64,000 nucleotides of DNA from positions 186,001-250,000 of the forward strand of contig NZ_JAJONF010000003.1 of the NCBI RefSeq assembly GCF_021462265.1, written 5' to 3'. Position numbers and translations under genes: made by a program. This DNA comes from Streptomyces shenzhenensis (GTDB lineage: Bacteria; Actinomycetota; Actinomycetes; Streptomycetales; Streptomycetaceae). Shown here piece by piece: positions 8,039 to 17,108 of this stretch; position 1 is the first letter of the stretch, and every line of letters starts with the position of its first letter. The notes beneath the pieces were generated by a model. It saw only the letters and a program-made list of their open reading frames with translations. It was not told the DNA's origin and searched no databases.

Positions 8039-8830
8039 ATGTCCGCCGCCGCACCGGAGCGCATGCCCGCCCTCTACCTGAGCCACGGCGCCCCGCCGCT
8101 CGCCGACGACCCCGTCTGGCCCGGCGAACTCGCCGCCTGGAGCGCCGGCCTGCCCCGCCCCAAGGCGATCCTGATGGTCTCCGCCCACTGGGAGGAGGCG
8201 CCCCTCGCCCTCGGTGCCGTCCAGACCGTCCCCCTCGTCTACGACTTCTGGGGGTTCCCGGAGCACTACTACAAGGTGCGGTACGCGGCCCCCGGCGCGC
8301 CGGAGCTGGCCGAGTCCGTGCGCAAGCTGCTGCGCGCCCCCGGCACCCCCGTGCAGGACATCCCGGACCGCGGCCTCGACCACGGCGCCTACGTGCCCCT
8401 GGTGGAGATGTTCCCGGCCGCGGACATCCCTGTCCTGCAGATCTCCATGCCCACCCTCGACCCGGTTCGCCTGATGGAGATCGGCCGCCGGCTCGCCCCG
8501 CTGCGCGACGAGGGCGTGCTGATCGTCGGCTCCGGCTTCTTCACCCACAACCTGGCCGCGCTGCGGTACGTCGGCCAGGGGGTGCCCTCCTGGTCGGCCG
8601 AGTTCGACGACTGGGGGCACCGGGCCCTGGAGAACCGCGACTGGGACGCCCTGCTGGCCTTCCTCGACAAGGCTCCGGCCGGCCGTTACGCCCACCCGCG
8701 CATCGAGCACTTCGCCCCGCTCTTCGTCACCATGGGCGCGGCCGAGGCGGGCGGCGAGCTGGACACCCAGAAGTCGGTGATCGACGGGTTCTGGATGGGG
8801 CTGGCGAAGCGGTCGGTGCAGTTCGGCTGA
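8039..8830 (+). CDS. LigB/DODA-type class III extradiol dioxygenase
   Basis: A 263-residue protein of the 4,5-DOPA extradiol dioxygenase (YgiD-like) family, non-heme metal enzymes that open catechol rings. The histidines expected to bind the metal are seen in YLSHGAPPL (His16), VSAHWEE, GSGFFTHN and the C-terminal IEHFAPLF. Length is normal for the family (about 260). The ATG follows GGAGGGAG by about 10 bases. The gene is divergent from a MarR regulator that probably controls it. The physiological catechol is unknown; redox-sensing roles have been suggested for similar MarR-linked genes, which I cannot test here. Confidence 0.87.
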   Translation: MSAAAPERMPALYLSHGAPPLADDPVWPGELAAWSAGLPRPKAILMVSAHWEEAPLALGAVQTVPLVYDFWGFPEHYYKVRYAAPGAPELAESVRKLLRAPGTPVQDIPDRGLDHGAYVPLVEMFPAADIPVLQISMPTLDPVRLMEIGRRLAPLRDEGVLIVGSGFFTHNLAALRYVGQGVPSWSAEFDDWGHRALENRDWDALLAFLDKAPAGRYAHPRIEHFAPLFVTMGAAEAGGELDTQKSVIDGFWMGLAKRSVQFG

Positions 8831-8837
8831 CCGGCCC

Positions 8838-8875
8838 GGGCTTCCCCCGGGGTGGAGACCCGCCCGGGGAAGCCC
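8838..8875. terminator. hairpin between convergent dioxygenase and GNAT genes
   Basis: GGGCTTCCCCCGGG pairs with CCCGGGGAAGCCC across an 11-base loop. Further GGAAGCCCCTCCG copies follow to about 8905. No T-run, as is common in Streptomyces. Confidence 0.6.
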
Positions 8876-8923
8876 CTCCGGGGAAGCCCCTCCGAGGAAG
8901 CCCCCTGGCGTGACCCGCCCCCG

Positions 8924-9442
8924 TCAGAGATCCTTCTCGTACCAGGCCACATCCCAGTAGCGGCCGAACTTGCGGCCCACCTCCCGGTACGTGCCGACGT
9001 ACCGGAAGCCGAACCGCTCGTGCAGCCGGGTGGACGCCTCGTTCGGCTGGGCGATGCCCGCGTAGGCACGGTGCAGGTCCTCGGCCGCGAGCGCCTCGAA
9101 GAGGGCCTTGTACAGGAGCGTGCCGACACCGCGCCGGCCCGCGTCCGGGGCGACGTAGACCGTCACCTCCACCGAGGTCCCGTAGGCCGGTTTCGCGCGG
9201 TAGGGGCTGGATGTGGCGTACCCGAGAATCTCCTGTGAGTCCGCTGACATGGCAACCATCAGGCGGTACGGCCCGTCTTCCGGGTGGGAGAGCAGCCACG
9301 GACGACGCTCTTCCGGGGTGAAGACCACCGTGTCGAATGTGATGGACGTCTCACGAACGTAGTGATTGTAGATCTCAGTGAGGGCTTCGAGGTCCCCCTC
9401 GGCTCCCGGTCTGACCTGCACCTCTGTACGTTCCGACGACAC
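8924..9442 (-). CDS. GNAT acetyltransferase of the phosphinothricin acetyltransferase type
   Basis: A 172-residue N-acetyltransferase. The order of motifs follows the PAT/bar group: EIYNHYVRETSITFDT at the start, GYATSSPYRAKPAY, the strand VEVTVYVAPDAGRRGVG with the acetyl-CoA loop (R/Q-x-x-G-x-G), and the tail LHERFGFRYVGTYREVGRKFG. The GTG start has AGGAGG five bases upstream, a strong site. Relatives acetylate phosphinothricin or methionine sulfoximine/sulfone with acetyl-CoA. Whether this one detoxifies such compounds cannot be told from sequence. Confidence 0.88.
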   Translation of the reverse strand: MSSERTEVQVRPGAEGDLEALTEIYNHYVRETSITFDTVVFTPEERRPWLLSHPEDGPYRLMVAMSADSQEILGYATSSPYRAKPAYGTSVEVTVYVAPDAGRRGVGTLLYKALFEALAAEDLHRAYAGIAQPNEASTRLHERFGFRYVGTYREVGRKFGRYWDVAWYEKDL

Positions 9443-9503
9443 CGCACCTCCTCGCGAGGTCGGACAGGGTACTGCATGATCACAAAATTCGTGGGACGGC
9501 ATG

Positions 9504-9529
9504 GGAATTCTGTCCTGATTCCAGTCGTT
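9504..9529 (+). promoter_or_regulatory. SigR-type promoter of hrdD
   Basis: GGAAT (9504-9508), exactly 18 bases, then GTT (9527-9529): the consensus of the thiol-oxidative-stress sigma factor SigR (GGAAT-N18-GTT). It lies about 150 bp before the hrdD start. To my knowledge hrdD is among the SigR-dependent genes of S. coelicolor, which fits. Confidence 0.75.
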
Positions 9530-9681
9530 GTTTCCATCAGATGCCGGGCACTCGGCGACAGTCCGAGGAGTTCCAGAAGTGGAGTTCCGAAGCGCTGCCA
9601 GTGGAGCGTCGGGCATCCACCGAAGACCGGGAAGAACCGAGCAGGAACACCCCGCCCGCCCACCATCGCAAGGGAGCACGC

Positions 9682-10698
<1,017 letters not shown>

Positions 10699-11460
10699 GG
10701 GGGTTGCGGAGGCAGGGGTTCGCACGAGAGGGGTTTCGCGTGCCTGGCGCACGCGAGGCTCCACTCGGAGTCCACTCTCGCCGGGCGCGCGCCGGGTGGC
10801 GAAAGACGGCGCAAACATGGCGCGGTACCGCCGCTTCAAGGTTCGCGTGCAGGGAACAACCAAGCCAGGGCGGGAACAGCCGCCCCAGGGCCGGAAGGTC
10901 GAGGCCCGGCCACGACTCCGGGACCGGGCGACCGCCGCGACCGGACCGCCGCAACCGGCGACCGCCGAAGGCGACTCTCCCCGGCCCAGCGACGACCCGG
11001 CGACCCTCGACAACGCCCCCGCCCTGTCGACAAGCCACGTCCCGACGCACCATCCCCCCGGCGCCGGGACTCTCCCAGAGCCGGGCACCGGTGCCTGTCC
11101 CCCCAGGCGCCGGAGCCCGGCTCCACTCTTTCCACCGGGGCGCGGAGGGCTGCGTCCGCCCGGTTCCGACGCGCCCGGGCATGCTGAGACGGTGGTTCAC
11201 CCCGTACCTGAACCACGGGGTGAACCACCGGACGGCAGATTCTGTCACAGCGGCACAGCCCGCCGAGGTGAGCACCCCCAGCACCACCGGTGCCCCCCCG
11301 GCACACCGGCACGGCCCCCCGCCCCTTCGGGGCACCGTTCCAGCCCTGCCAAGGGCCTGGGAGGTGCACCCAGGCGGCACGGGTGGGCGCTGGGGGTACC
11401 CCTTTGGGGCAGGCGCACGGCCGGCGCCGGAAAGCGTCCCCACCCGCGGCCCGGCTCCCC
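10699..11460. other. 762-bp gap between convergent hrdD and WYL genes
   Basis: No gene supported. Open frames on both strands are long but Pro/Arg/Gly-rich with no motif. The notable content is the inverted repeat at 11191-11229, a GCCCC-TTC-GGGGC hairpin near 11325 and a GGGGGTACCCC dyad near 11393. Both flanking genes point inward, so the region should end transcription from both sides. Confidence 0.5.
11191..11229. terminator. 14-bp perfect inverted repeat, probable bidirectional terminator
   Basis: GGTGGTTCACCCCG (11191-11204) and CGGGGTGAACCACC (11216-11229) match perfectly around an 11-base loop. There is no T-run. It sits between convergent genes. Confidence 0.5.
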
Positions 11461-12426
11461 TCACGCACCCCCGGCCCGGCTCAGCCGACCCCCCAAGTCC
11501 CTTACGCACTCGACCAGTTCCGCAGGCTCCCGCACCACGAACTCACACCCGGCCATCACCAACCGCACCGCCAGCCACTCCACCGGATCCCCGCTCTCCC
11601 CCCGCACCACACACCAGCCGCCCTCTTCGTCAACCGGCGTCCCCAACCACCCCGGCAGCCGAGCATCCACCTCCTCCGCCGTGCCGGCGAACGCGACCGC
11701 GAACCCGTACGTCTCCTGCTGCCGTTGGATGGACCGCCGCAGGTATTCCGCCGCACTCCCCGTCGGCAACTCCCGCGGAGCGAACCGCGCCCCGGTCGCG
11801 AACGGCTCGCTCACCCGGTCGACCCGGAACGTCCGCCAGTCGTCGCGGTCGATGTCGTACGCCACGAGGTACCAACGCAGCCCCGTCGACACCAGCCGGT
11901 ACGGCTCCGTCTGCCGCCGCGTCTCGCTTCCGTCCGCCGCCCGGTAGGCGAACCGCAGCCGCTCCCGCCCCGCGACCGCCGACGCCATCACGGTCAGCGT
12001 CTCGGGTGCGATACTCGCCCCGTCCCCACTGGTCAGCGGCGTGGTCGCGGCCTGCAAGGTGGTCACCCGGTGCCGCAGCCGGGCCGGCAGCACCTGCTCC
12101 AGCTTCGCCAGCGCCCGTACCGACGCCTCGTCCACCCCCGCCACGGCGTGCCCGGCCCCGGCCCGCAGGCCGACCGCGATGGCGACGGCCTCGTCGTCGT
12201 CGAGCAGCAACGGCGGCATCGCCTTCCCCGCGACCAGCCGATACCCCCCGTCGGCCCCCTTGCTGGCCTCCACGGGATACCCCAGCTCCCGCAGCCGGTC
12301 GATGTCCCGCCGCACCGTACGCCGGGACACCCCGAGCCGGTCGGCGAGCTCCCCGCCGGGCCACTCCCGGGGAGTCTGCAGAAGAGACAGCAGCTGAAGC
12401 AGCCGAGCCGGAGTGTCTGTCGTCAT
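11461..12426 (-). CDS. YafY-type HTH-WYL transcriptional regulator
   Basis: A 321-residue regulator: helix-turn-helix of the HTH_11/DeoR kind at about residues 6-60 (LADRLGVSRRTVRRDIDRLRELGYPV), a GGYRLVAG linker, then a WYL domain at about 140-220 (GLRWYLVAYDIDRDDWRTFRVDRV) and a WCX-like C-terminal extension. WYL domains bind ligands or nucleic acid; in actinomycetes they include PafBC (DNA damage) and many orphan regulators. No neighbour gives a target. ATG at 12426; the stop faces hrdD. Confidence 0.9.
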   Translation of the reverse strand: MTTDTPARLLQLLSLLQTPREWPGGELADRLGVSRRTVRRDIDRLRELGYPVEASKGADGGYRLVAGKAMPPLLLDDDEAVAIAVGLRAGAGHAVAGVDEASVRALAKLEQVLPARLRHRVTTLQAATTPLTSGDGASIAPETLTVMASAVAGRERLRFAYRAADGSETRRQTEPYRLVSTGLRWYLVAYDIDRDDWRTFRVDRVSEPFATGARFAPRELPTGSAAEYLRRSIQRQQETYGFAVAFAGTAEEVDARLPGWLGTPVDEEGGWCVVRGESGDPVEWLAVRLVMAGCEFVVREPAELVECVRDLGGRLSRAGGA

Positions 12427-12688
12427 GCGGACGAGGATGCCGTATCAATAGGACAGGATCCGGCCTAATCGGTCGCGGCACCCATGCCTTCATCGGCCAG
12501 GGCCGAGGCCGTGGGGCGATGGATGCCCTTTGACAGTGAATGCCACCTTATGTGCTGAACCCTCCGGTTTCGAGTACCTGGCGCGCTCAACTCCAGTGCT
12601 CTGAAAGGAAACTGACAGGGCATAGGGGCGGAGTCGGGGCCGAGCCGCAGTGCCCTTGTTCACTAGTCGACATTTGGAGGGGCGGGGG

Positions 12689-12730
12689 GCGTGAGGCACG
12701 GATTTCCGTACGGGAATCCGTGCCTCACGC
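12689..12730. repeat. 42-bp near-perfect palindrome
   Basis: The arms begin GCGTGAGGCACGGATT and mirror each other through a centre at CCGTACGG. The only mismatch, T at 12705 against G at 12714, is still a G-U pair in RNA. It could be an operator, an RNA hairpin or a terminator stem; no T-run follows. Confidence 0.85.
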
Positions 12731-13196
12731 GACCTCGCCGCGTTTTCTGTCGGCATTGGGGGTCTCCCGGAAAGGAATTGCCGAACCGGTGTCGGTTAAT
12801 TCCAACGGAGCGGCGGGCCGCCGCGCGGTTTTTCCCGAGGTGTTTCCGTCCGTTCGGGTCGTTGTTCGGGTCGCCGGCGGGACGTGGCCCGGCTGGCCGA
12901 ATCTGTTTGCTCTTGATCGATGGCAATCATTTGATAACGCTGTCACGTCCCGGCCGCGATCTCGGTTCCCCTCGCCCCCGGGTGTATAAAAAGGGCAAAC
13001 CGTGCGGCCCGGTGAGGCGTCTCGACGGCCTGTGCGGGACGGGGCACTGTCCGTGAGATTCCCCGCTGTCGGGGCTTTCGCGCTACGAGTCGGCAGGTGG
13101 TGACTCCTTGTCGTCCGATGGGGAGTGACCCAAAGGCCGTCCGTGGTGTTTACTGGGCACCGGTCTGATCCCTGGTGGGTCCGGACCTTTTCCGGG

Positions 13197-13233
13197 AGGT
13201 CCTGGGGGTGGTGCCCCGGGGCCTCTCGTTTTT
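13197..13233 (+). terminator. rho-independent terminator with T-run
   Basis: AGGTCCTGGGG pairs with CCCCGGGGCCT (two G-U pairs) around GTGGTG and is followed by CTCG then TTTTT (13229-13233). It is the only classical hairpin-plus-T-run found among the gaps examined, and no coding gene precedes it on the plus strand. Confidence 0.7.
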
Positions 13234-13646
13234 GCCCGCGGTATGCGTGGATGTCGTACACCGCTCATATGGCGCGCGTCTGGAAGGGCGCCGGCATGTT
13301 TCTGTGAGGGTATGCGGATAACCGCGGCAACCGGTATCCGGAATTTCCCGAAGGGTGGGCGGACCGTCCAGCCGGATCGCGCGTGATCTTCTGTAACAAA
13401 GCCCCGCGGTCAGGGGTTTCCGTCATGATCACTATTCTTCGCGACGCCTTCGGAAAGGTAACTGGCTCTTCGCTTGCGGCGGGCGGTACGGTTTATCTCG
13501 CTCACCTGTCTCAACCCGCCCGGCCTCACCACCCGGGCGCTGTCGTACCTCCCGGCAAGGGAGCCGAGAACCACCGCCGGACCCACCAACGGAACCCAGC
13601 TGACCAGCGGGTTCTCAGAACTTCGAGAGAAAGGGATCAGAGCCAA

Positions 13647-13793
13647 GTGCGTACCGTCAACGACGACGGCCTCCTCGTGCCGTCGTGCTGTCACCCCTGC
13701 GGCGCCCCGCCTGTGACGCGTCGTCACCACCACGTGCCCCGGGGCGCGTACGCCGGGACCCGCGCCGCCACGGCCGCCGGCGCGGGGGAGTGA
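13647..13793 (+). CDS. possible 48-residue Cys-rich peptide upstream of Crp-type gene
   Basis: From the GTG at 13647 to the TGA at 13791 a 48-codon frame has about 90% G/C at third positions, unlike the DNA before it. An AAGGGA lies 10 bases before the GTG. The peptide begins VRTVNDDGLLVPSCCHPCG and later has a HHH cluster and an Ala-rich end. The CCHPC group could bind metal or form disulfides. The stop is two bases before the ATG of the Crp-type regulator, so the two are probably co-translated. No family recognised. It could equally be a leader peptide controlling the next gene. Confidence 0.42.
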   Translation: MRTVNDDGLLVPSCCHPCGAPPVTRRHHHVPRGAYAGTRAATAAGAGE

Positions 13794-13795
13794 CC

Positions 13796-14527
13796 ATGCC
13801 TTCGGCCATCGACACCGCCCGGCCGATCGACTTACTTCTCGGGCACGAGAACAAGCCCGAGGGCAGCTTCCTGCAGCGGCTGACCGCCGCGGAGTGGCAC
13901 GTCCTGCGGGAGGCGCGGCTGCACAGCCGCAGCTACACCCGGGACGAGCGCCTGCCGATGGGGCCGGACGACCGGAACGTGTACGTCATCTGGGAAGGCG
14001 TCGTACGGCAGGACCGCTTCCCGCTGGGCGAAGGGGAGAGTCTCCCCGCCGTGACGCGGTTCCGCGGCGGCGGCCAACTGGTCGGCGAGGCCAAGCTCAT
14101 CGCCCCCCGCTCCACCGTCCTCACCACGTGCCTGACCAGGACCGTGGTCATCCCCTGCCGCGCCCGCCACTTCAACGTCCTGCTGCGCCGCCGGCCCGAG
14201 ATCCAGCTCGCCCTCCTGCGCAGCCTGGAGGACCGCGGCCGCAGCGACGAGCTCGTCTACACCCTGGTCACCAGGTCGCCCCTGCAGCGCGTCAGCGGAC
14301 TGCTGGCGCACCTCGCCGACACCGCGGGCGTCCCCGGCCCCCGGGCGGACTCCACCAACATCGCCGGCCCGAGCCAGAAGGACATCGCCTCCGCTCTCCA
14401 GCTCGCCACCTCCACCACGGAGAGCGCCATCCGGACCCTGCGCTACCACGGGATCGTCGAGGCCCGGTACCGCCAGTTCGTCATCCACGACGTCGACGCG
14501 CTGCGCCACCTCGCCGCCGGGCACTGA
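13796..14527 (+). CDS. Crp/Fnr-type transcriptional regulator
   Basis: A 243-residue protein. The cyclic-nucleotide-type beta-barrel covers about residues 20-130 (FLQRLTAAEWHVLREARLHSRSYTRDERL, then YVIWEGVVRQDR). A long dimer helix follows, and a Crp-type winged helix lies at about 185-235 (SQKDIASALQLATSTTESAIRTLRYHGIVEARYRQFVIHDV). The barrel lacks the FGE-x-x-L-RSA phosphate-binding cassette of true CRP (here LVGEAKLIAPRST), so cAMP binding is unlikely. Start ATG with GGGGGAG four bases upstream. The small Cys-rich frame before it and the unknown membrane protein after it may form one unit. Confidence 0.82.
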   Translation: MPSAIDTARPIDLLLGHENKPEGSFLQRLTAAEWHVLREARLHSRSYTRDERLPMGPDDRNVYVIWEGVVRQDRFPLGEGESLPAVTRFRGGGQLVGEAKLIAPRSTVLTTCLTRTVVIPCRARHFNVLLRRRPEIQLALLRSLEDRGRSDELVYTLVTRSPLQRVSGLLAHLADTAGVPGPRADSTNIAGPSQKDIASALQLATSTTESAIRTLRYHGIVEARYRQFVIHDVDALRHLAAGH

Positions 14528-14654
14528 CACCGCCCGCGCACCGACACCCGCCCACTGGCACTGGCCGGCGAACTGACACCGGCCCGGTGCGCCGTTCCCA
14601 CACCCCGGCGCACCGGCCCCCGCCGCTGACGCTCACGTTCGAACGGATCACCGC

Positions 14655-15173
14655 ATGATGACCAGCACCACCACGCTGGCGATCGGCACCGGCGCCGGCA
14701 CTCTCGTGCTGAGCACCGTCTCCGCTCTCGTCACGGGTGTCCTCGCCACCTCCACCCTCCGGCACCACAGACAGGTCTTCGCCTGGACGCGGAAGATCCG
14801 CGGCCGGGACGAGGCGAACGCCGAACTCGACAGGCCGGCCGAGTGGCTCACCGACCTCTACAAGGCCCAGTGCCGCCTCGCCCGGAAGCCCTGCCGGGCC
14901 GGCGACTTCGAGGACATCTCCCAGACCGGCAACATGATCAAGGGAATCGCCGACCACACGGGAGCCCTGCGCCCCGAGCTGACGGAGGTCGCCGACCGGG
15001 TCGACGCCTATCTCGCCACCGCCCTGCCCGAGCCCGGCCCGGCCACCGAAGTCACCGCCCCCGAGCTGCGCGCCCAGCTCGTCCAGGCCATGCGGCAGGA
15101 GGCCGCCCGGGGCGAACTGGCACGCGCCGTCATGGCCGCCGAGCAGAAGATCAAGGCCCTGAGGCACGGCTGA
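14655..15173 (+). CDS. unknown membrane-anchored protein
   Basis: A 172-residue protein of no family I recognise. One hydrophobic helix covers about residues 6-32 (core IGTGAGTLVLSTVSALVTGVL). A basic stretch and a predicted helical cytoplasmic part follow, with two Cys in KAQCRLARKPCRAGDF. Third-position GC is high, so it is coding. Start is one of two adjacent ATGs (14655 or 14658), with no clear ribosome-binding site. It follows the Crp-type gene by 127 bp on the same strand and precedes the fru operon, from which it is separated by the fruR operator pair. Confidence 0.7.
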   Translation: MMTSTTTLAIGTGAGTLVLSTVSALVTGVLATSTLRHHRQVFAWTRKIRGRDEANAELDRPAEWLTDLYKAQCRLARKPCRAGDFEDISQTGNMIKGIADHTGALRPELTEVADRVDAYLATALPEPGPATEVTAPELRAQLVQAMRQEAARGELARAVMAAEQKIKALRHG

Positions 15174-15204
15174 CCCGGCATCTCTGCCCGTATGTGTCCG
15201 TCCC

Positions 15205-15272
15205 GTGCCCGAACCTGTTTACTTTCCGGAAATCCCGGCGTAGCCTCCGAGCGAAACCACAAGTTCGGGCAC
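15205..15272. promoter_or_regulatory. paired FruR operator and promoter
   Basis: The 10-bp half sites GTGCCCGAAC (15205-15214) and GTTCGGGCAC (15263-15272) are perfect inverted copies 48 bp apart. Their inner flanks also match loosely (CTGTTT against AAACCAC). A possible promoter, TTTACT-N17-TAGCCT, lies between them. The arrangement would let a DeoR-type tetramer loop DNA over the promoter of fruR-fruK-fruA. Confidence 0.65.
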
Positions 15273-15369
15273 GAGTCGGACGCAGTCGGACATCGGCCGG
15301 GGCGTCAGTGGCGGGTGCGCCAGGCATCGGGCGCATCGCGGACGCATCGTCGAGCGGAGGCACAGGGGC

Positions 15370-16131
15370 ATGTACGCACCGGAGCGGCAGCAGGAGATCC
15401 TCCGGCTCGCCCGTGACGGCGGCCGGGTGGACGTCGTGTCGCTCGCCGAGGAGTTCCAGGTCACGGCGGAGACGATCCGCCGCGACCTGAAGGCCCTCGA
15501 CCGGGCCGGCCTCGTCCGCCGGGTGCACGGCGGTGCCATCCCGGCCGGGCGCCTGGACTTCGAGCCGGACCTCGCCGAACGCGAGTCCACCTCGGCCGAC
15601 GAGAAGGACCGCATCGCCAAGGCCGCCGTCCCGGAGCTGCCCACCGAGGGCACCCTGATCCTCGACGCCGGTTCGACGGTCGCCCGGCTGGCCGCGGCCA
15701 TCCCGCTGGAGGCGACGCTCACCGTCGTCACGCACAGCCTGCCGATCGCGGCCCGCCTCGCCGACCACCCGGGCATCCAGCTCCACCTGGTCGGCGGGCG
15801 CGTACGGCACCGTACCCGCGCCGCTGTCGACGCCTGGGCGTTGCGCGCGTACAGCGAGATCCGCGCCGACGTCCTCTTCGTCGCCGCCAACGGCTTCTCC
15901 GCCGACCAGGGTCTGACCACCCCCGACCTCGCCGAGGCCGCGGTCAAACGGGCGGCCGTCGCCGCGGCCCGCCGGGTGGTCCTGCTCGCCGACTCCGCCA
16001 AGTACGGCCAGGAGCACTTCGCCCGCTTCGGCGACCTGAGCGACGTGGACCTGCTGATCACCGACAGCGGGCTGAGCCCCGAGGACGCCGCCGCCATCGA
16101 GCGCGGCGGCACGGAAGTAGTACGAGCATGA
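15370..16131 (+). CDS. fruR: DeoR-family repressor of the fructose operon
   Basis: A 253-residue DeoR/GlpR-type protein. The N-terminal helix-turn-helix reads RQQEILRLARDGGRVDVVSLAEEF and TAETIRRDLKALDRAGLVRRVHGG. The C-terminal sugar-phosphate sensor domain (about 75-230) contains LDAGSTVARLA and ANGFSADQGLTTPD. It should sense fructose 1-phosphate and release the operator. The stop overlaps the fruK start as ATGA, so it heads the operon. The paired 10-bp operator upstream supports autoregulation. Confidence 0.88.
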   Translation: MYAPERQQEILRLARDGGRVDVVSLAEEFQVTAETIRRDLKALDRAGLVRRVHGGAIPAGRLDFEPDLAERESTSADEKDRIAKAAVPELPTEGTLILDAGSTVARLAAAIPLEATLTVVTHSLPIAARLADHPGIQLHLVGGRVRHRTRAAVDAWALRAYSEIRADVLFVAANGFSADQGLTTPDLAEAAVKRAAVAAARRVVLLADSAKYGQEHFARFGDLSDVDLLITDSGLSPEDAAAIERGGTEVVRA

Positions 16132-17108
16132 GCACCACGAGCGCCGCGACCGGTACGGGCGTGATCCTCACCGTCACCCCCAACCCGTCCCTGGACCGCA
16201 CCTACGAGGTCCCCGCCCTGGAGCGCGGTGAGGTCATCCGCGCCTCCGGCGAGCGCATGGACCCCGGCGGCAAGGGCGTGAACGTCTCCCGCGCCGTCGC
16301 CGCCGCCGGCCGGCGCACCGTCGCCGTCCTGCCCCTGGGCGGAGCGCCGGGCGCCCTGGTCGCCGACCTGCTCGACGCCCAGGGCATCGAGGTCGCGCCC
16401 GTCCCCGTCGCCGGAGCCACCCGCTCCAACATCGCGCTCGCGGAATCCGACGGGGTGCTCACCAAGATCAACGCGCCGGGCCCGCAACTCTCCGCCCAGG
16501 AGCAGGAACTGCTCCTGGAGACCGTGCGCGAGCAGTCCCGCGACGCCGACTGGATCGCCTGCTGCGGCAGCCTGCCGCGCGGTCTCGCGCCCTCCTGGTA
16601 CGCCGATGTCGTCGCCCGAGCGCACGCCGGGGGCGCGCGCATCGCGCTGGACACCTCGGGGCGCGCGCTGCTCGAAGCGCTGCGGGCCCGGCCGGACGTG
16701 GTGAAGCCGAACGCCGAGGAGCTCGCGGAAGCGGTCGGGCGCCCTCTGGCGACGGTGGGCGACGCGCTGAAGGCGGCCGAGGAGCTGCGCGGCATGGGCG
16801 CACACGCCGTCCTCGCCAGCCTGGGCGCCGACGGCCAGCTGCTCGTGGAGGACGAGGGCGCCTGGTTCGCGAGCGCCCGGGTGGACACCGTCCGCAGCAA
16901 CGTCGGCGCCGGTGACTCCTCCCTCGCCGGTTTCCTCATCGCCGGCGGCAGCGGCCCGAAGGCCCTCGCCTCCGCCGTCGCGCACGGCGCCGCCGCCGTC
17001 CGGCTGCCCGGCAGCGTGATGCCCACCCCGGCCGACCTGGATCCCACGGCGGTGACCGTCACCGACCGGATCCCCGTCGACCGCGAACTGACGGAGCCGG
17101 TGTCATGA
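16128..17108 (+). CDS. fruK: 1-phosphofructokinase
   Basis: A 326-residue PfkB-family kinase that phosphorylates fructose 1-phosphate (the product of the fructose phosphotransferase) to fructose 1,6-bisphosphate with ATP. Signature 1 is DPGGKGVNVSRAVAAAG at about residues 44-60, and signature 2 carries the catalytic base in NVGAGDSSLAGF near residue 260. The N-terminus ILTVTPNPSLDRTYEV is typical of LacC/FruK. The start overlaps the fruR stop. The product enters glycolysis directly. Confidence 0.93.
   Translation: MSTTSAATGTGVILTVTPNPSLDRTYEVPALERGEVIRASGERMDPGGKGVNVSRAVAAAGRRTVAVLPLGGAPGALVADLLDAQGIEVAPVPVAGATRSNIALAESDGVLTKINAPGPQLSAQEQELLLETVREQSRDADWIACCGSLPRGLAPSWYADVVARAHAGGARIALDTSGRALLEALRARPDVVKPNAEELAEAVGRPLATVGDALKAAEELRGMGAHAVLASLGADGQLLVEDEGAWFASARVDTVRSNVGAGDSSLAGFLIAGGSGPKALASAVAHGAAAVRLPGSVMPTPADLDPTAVTVTDRIPVDRELTEPVS

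Larger units (their letters stand above)
12427..13646. other. 1.2-kb largely non-coding region with palindrome and intrinsic terminator
   Basis: No frame shows actinomycete codon bias, and base composition is visibly less GC-rich than the flanks around 12,900-13,000 and 13,320-13,490. It holds a TTGACA hexamer near 12530, the 42-bp palindrome at 12689-12730, a TATAAAAAGG stretch near 12984 and a proper hairpin-plus-T-run terminator at 13197-13233. A plus-strand terminator with no gene in front suggests a small RNA or a long attenuated leader transcribed from somewhere in 12,540-13,000. None of the riboswitch cores I know (cobalamin, ydaO/c-di-AMP, glycine, SAM) could be matched. Confidence 0.5.

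Noticed and set aside
5695..8064. 789-codon minus-strand frame over the exporter and MarR genes
   Set aside because: Composition of His/Asp/Gln/Gly repeats; both real genes with clear motifs lie in other frames.
12725..13261. 178-codon minus-strand frame in the gene-free region
   Set aside because: Third positions are not GC-enriched, no start context, no motif; its DNA also contains the terminator stem.
12900..13650. Possible riboswitch before the Crp-type gene
   Set aside because: I could not match cobalamin, c-di-AMP, glycine, SAM, TPP or other cores I know; only an unspecified structured RNA remains possible.
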